Shown here in pieces: positions 6,373 through 7,053 of a DNA stretch of 7,053 bases. The DNA is from an uncultured Methylococcaceae bacterium (GTDB lineage Bacteria > Pseudomonadota > Gammaproteobacteria > Methylococcales > Methylomonadaceae). Where the stretch lies: the NCBI GenBank assembly GCA_903839795.1, contig CAIMDR010000028.1, forward strand, positions 1-7,053. The letters are read 5' to 3'. Below the pieces are notes generated by a model. It was not told where the DNA came from and did not search any database. It saw only the letters and a list, made by a program, of their open reading frames with translations. Numbering within the stretch: position 1 is the first letter of the stretch; each line of letters starts with the position of its first letter. Position numbers and translations under genes: made by a program.

Positions 6373-6717
6373 ATGAATAGCGATAGTCAAAAAATAGAAA
6401 TAGCCAAAAATTTTGCTGAACTGCATAAAGCCCCGTTTGCTCTATGGACGCCTGAAAAGGATTATCTGTCAGAGGACGAACGTTACTTGGCTGTTTATGA
6501 CAACCTGATTATGGGCGTTTACGGTGATTGCTACGGCATTAACGCTGAGTATGATGAAGCCGGTGATTTAATCACTGAAGCCACAGAATTTGAGGTTAAA
6601 GTAGACCGATTTGAAACAACCGATGATCACAGTGAAATGTTCTATTTTGAAATAACCAGTGAATTAACAGGGATAGGTAAATTCATTGAAGAACATGGCA
6701 AGCATGGTAATTGGTAG
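6373..6717 (+). CDS. Small acidic soluble protein of unknown function
   Basis: I do not recognise this 114-residue protein. It is strongly acidic, with Asp/Glu spread throughout (for example the segments YDEAGD and FETTDDHSEMF), and has no signal peptide or membrane helix. The pattern of alternating hydrophobic and polar residues (AVYDNLIMGVYGDCYGINAEYD at about 40-61, FEVKVDRF at 73-80, MFYFEIT at 89-95) suggests a small alpha/beta fold. The start at 6373 is the first Met in frame; the Shine-Dalgarno is poor (TAAG at 6364-6367, five bases away), so translation may be weak. It lies 104 bases after the membrane protein gene with only a weak hairpin between, so it may share that transcript. Codon and base composition match its neighbours. 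Confidence 0.65.
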   Translation: MNSDSQKIEIAKNFAELHKAPFALWTPEKDYLSEDERYLAVYDNLIMGVYGDCYGINAEYDEAGDLITEATEFEVKVDRFETTDDHSEMFYFEITSELTGIGKFIEEHGKHGNW

Positions 6718-6726
6718 TTGCTACCA
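6712..6726 (+). terminator. Short hairpin at the end of the acidic-protein gene
   Basis: TGGTAG (6712-6717, including the TAG stop) pairs exactly with CTACCA (6721-6726) around TTG. The following bases, TTATCTTC, are only partly T-rich. This could be a weak terminator. Confidence 0.3.
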
Positions 6727-6823
6727 TTATCTTCAACATTTAGGGCATTGTGTGTGACTTGTCTTTATTTGTTGCCTGTGCCGACCGAAAATTTTGAAGG
6801 CTCCGGTAGCTTCAAAAGCTTGA

Positions 6824-6848
6824 GTGACGGGGTTGCAAGCCCGGTCAC
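6824..6848. repeat. Imperfect GTGAC...GTCAC palindrome
   Basis: GTGACGGGGTTG (6824-6835) and CAAGCCCGGTCAC (6836-6848) form an inverted repeat with one mismatch and one bulged base. Flanking CTTGA and GCTTAAG extend the symmetry loosely. It is probably another dispersed intergenic palindrome; only one copy occurs in this window. Confidence 0.5.
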
Positions 6849-6878
6849 GCTTAAGGAAGATTAAACGCCAGAAATGGC

Positions 6879-7018
6879 GTAGGCCGGAATAAGGCTTTTC
6901 GAGCGCAAGCGAGAATAAGCGTTTCCGGCATCCGGTACGAGGAGTGCCGGAAACGCCACCACGCGCTAAGCCCTTCGACAAGCTCAGGACAGGCTTGGGT
7001 GGTCTAATTCCGGCCTAC
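6879..7018 (-). repeat. Nested-palindrome REP/MITE element, copy B (inverted)
   Basis: The termini GTAGGCCGGAATAAG (6879-6893) and CTAATTCCGGCCTAC (7004-7018) are inverted repeats with one mismatch; the match extends to 18 bp counting the flanking GGC/GCC. The reverse complement aligns with 2334-2452 along its length, including the inner GCGTTTCCGGCA pair and the CGCTTGCGCTCGAAAAG segment. It is 21 bases longer (140 against 119), mainly because of an inserted REP-like sequence in one arm. Confidence 0.88.
6968..6996. repeat. REP-like sequence nested in copy B
   Basis: The core CCCTTCGACAAGCTCAGGAC (6971-6990) belongs to a repeat type I recall as very widespread between proteobacterial genes. 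It is bounded by AAGCC and GGCTT inverted ends. Copy A has only nine unrelated bases at the matching place, so this sequence appears to have been inserted into, or exchanged within, copy B. Confidence 0.6.
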
Positions 7019-7053
7019 GCCCTTTGTTTGTTATCGCTGATATTCCCGCAATC

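Larger units (their letters stand above)
6718..7053. other. Gene-free right end made of repeats
   Basis: No protein gene is supported here. An open frame on the minus strand (6733-6981) runs straight through the repeats and is not credible. The stretch holds a hairpin, an imperfect palindrome and copy B of the nested element, all listed separately. Bases 6727-6820 and 7022-7053 show nothing I can name. Confidence 0.75.

Noticed and set aside
6733..6981. 82-codon open frame on the minus strand
   Set aside because: It runs through copy B and the neighbouring palindromes, has no ribosome site, and its sequence is repeat DNA translated.

Overview
The window reads as chromosomal DNA of a gammaproteobacterium. 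The NtrC/RpoN-type promoter, FtsH and type I secretion genes, and REP-like palindromes all fit. The repeat families (CTTATTCCGGCCTAC termini, a CCCTCTCCC/GGGAGAGGG hairpin, a CCCTTCGACAAGCTCAGGAC type) resemble repeats I associate with methanotrophs of the Methylococcales, but that placement is recall and not proof.

Layout. (1) Positions 1-2142 hold the end of a type I secretion operon: the ATPase domain of a colicin V/LapB-like ABC exporter, overlapping by 8 bases a TolC-family outer-membrane channel gene. (2) Positions 2143-2900 contain no certain gene. The first half is a pile of repeats: a 108-bp MITE-like element whose end supplies the tolC stop codon, two small palindromes, and a 119-bp nested-palindrome element (copy A). 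The second half holds an NtrC-like enhancer site, an IHF-consensus site and a -24/-12 (sigma-54) promoter, all correctly spaced, followed by a possible 31-residue leader ORF. (3) Positions 2901-4814 encode a complete, catalytically intact FtsH-type membrane AAA+ zinc protease, closed by a strong intrinsic terminator. (4) Positions 5078-6268 hold a two-gene unit behind an extended -10 promoter: a ParB/sulfiredoxin-fold DNA-binding-type protein with a coiled-coil tail, then a small two-helix membrane protein. (5) Positions 6373-6717 encode a small acidic protein of unknown function. (6) Positions 6718-7053 are repeat DNA again, including copy B of the nested-palindrome element, inverted relative to copy A and interrupted by a second REP-like sequence.

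How the parts fit. The exporter ATPase and the channel would work together with a membrane-fusion protein presumably encoded upstream. The FtsH copy lies away from its usual rlmE-ftsH-folP neighbourhood as far as visible, so it is probably an accessory paralogue. The most interesting reading is that this paralogue, or a small RNA or peptide just ahead of it, is switched on by nitrogen limitation through NtrC, IHF and sigma-54. The inverted copies A and B bracket ftsH, the parB-like gene, the membrane protein gene and the acidic protein gene, a 4.4-kb block that may be an accessory island. The parB-like/membrane pair has no recognisable assigned role.
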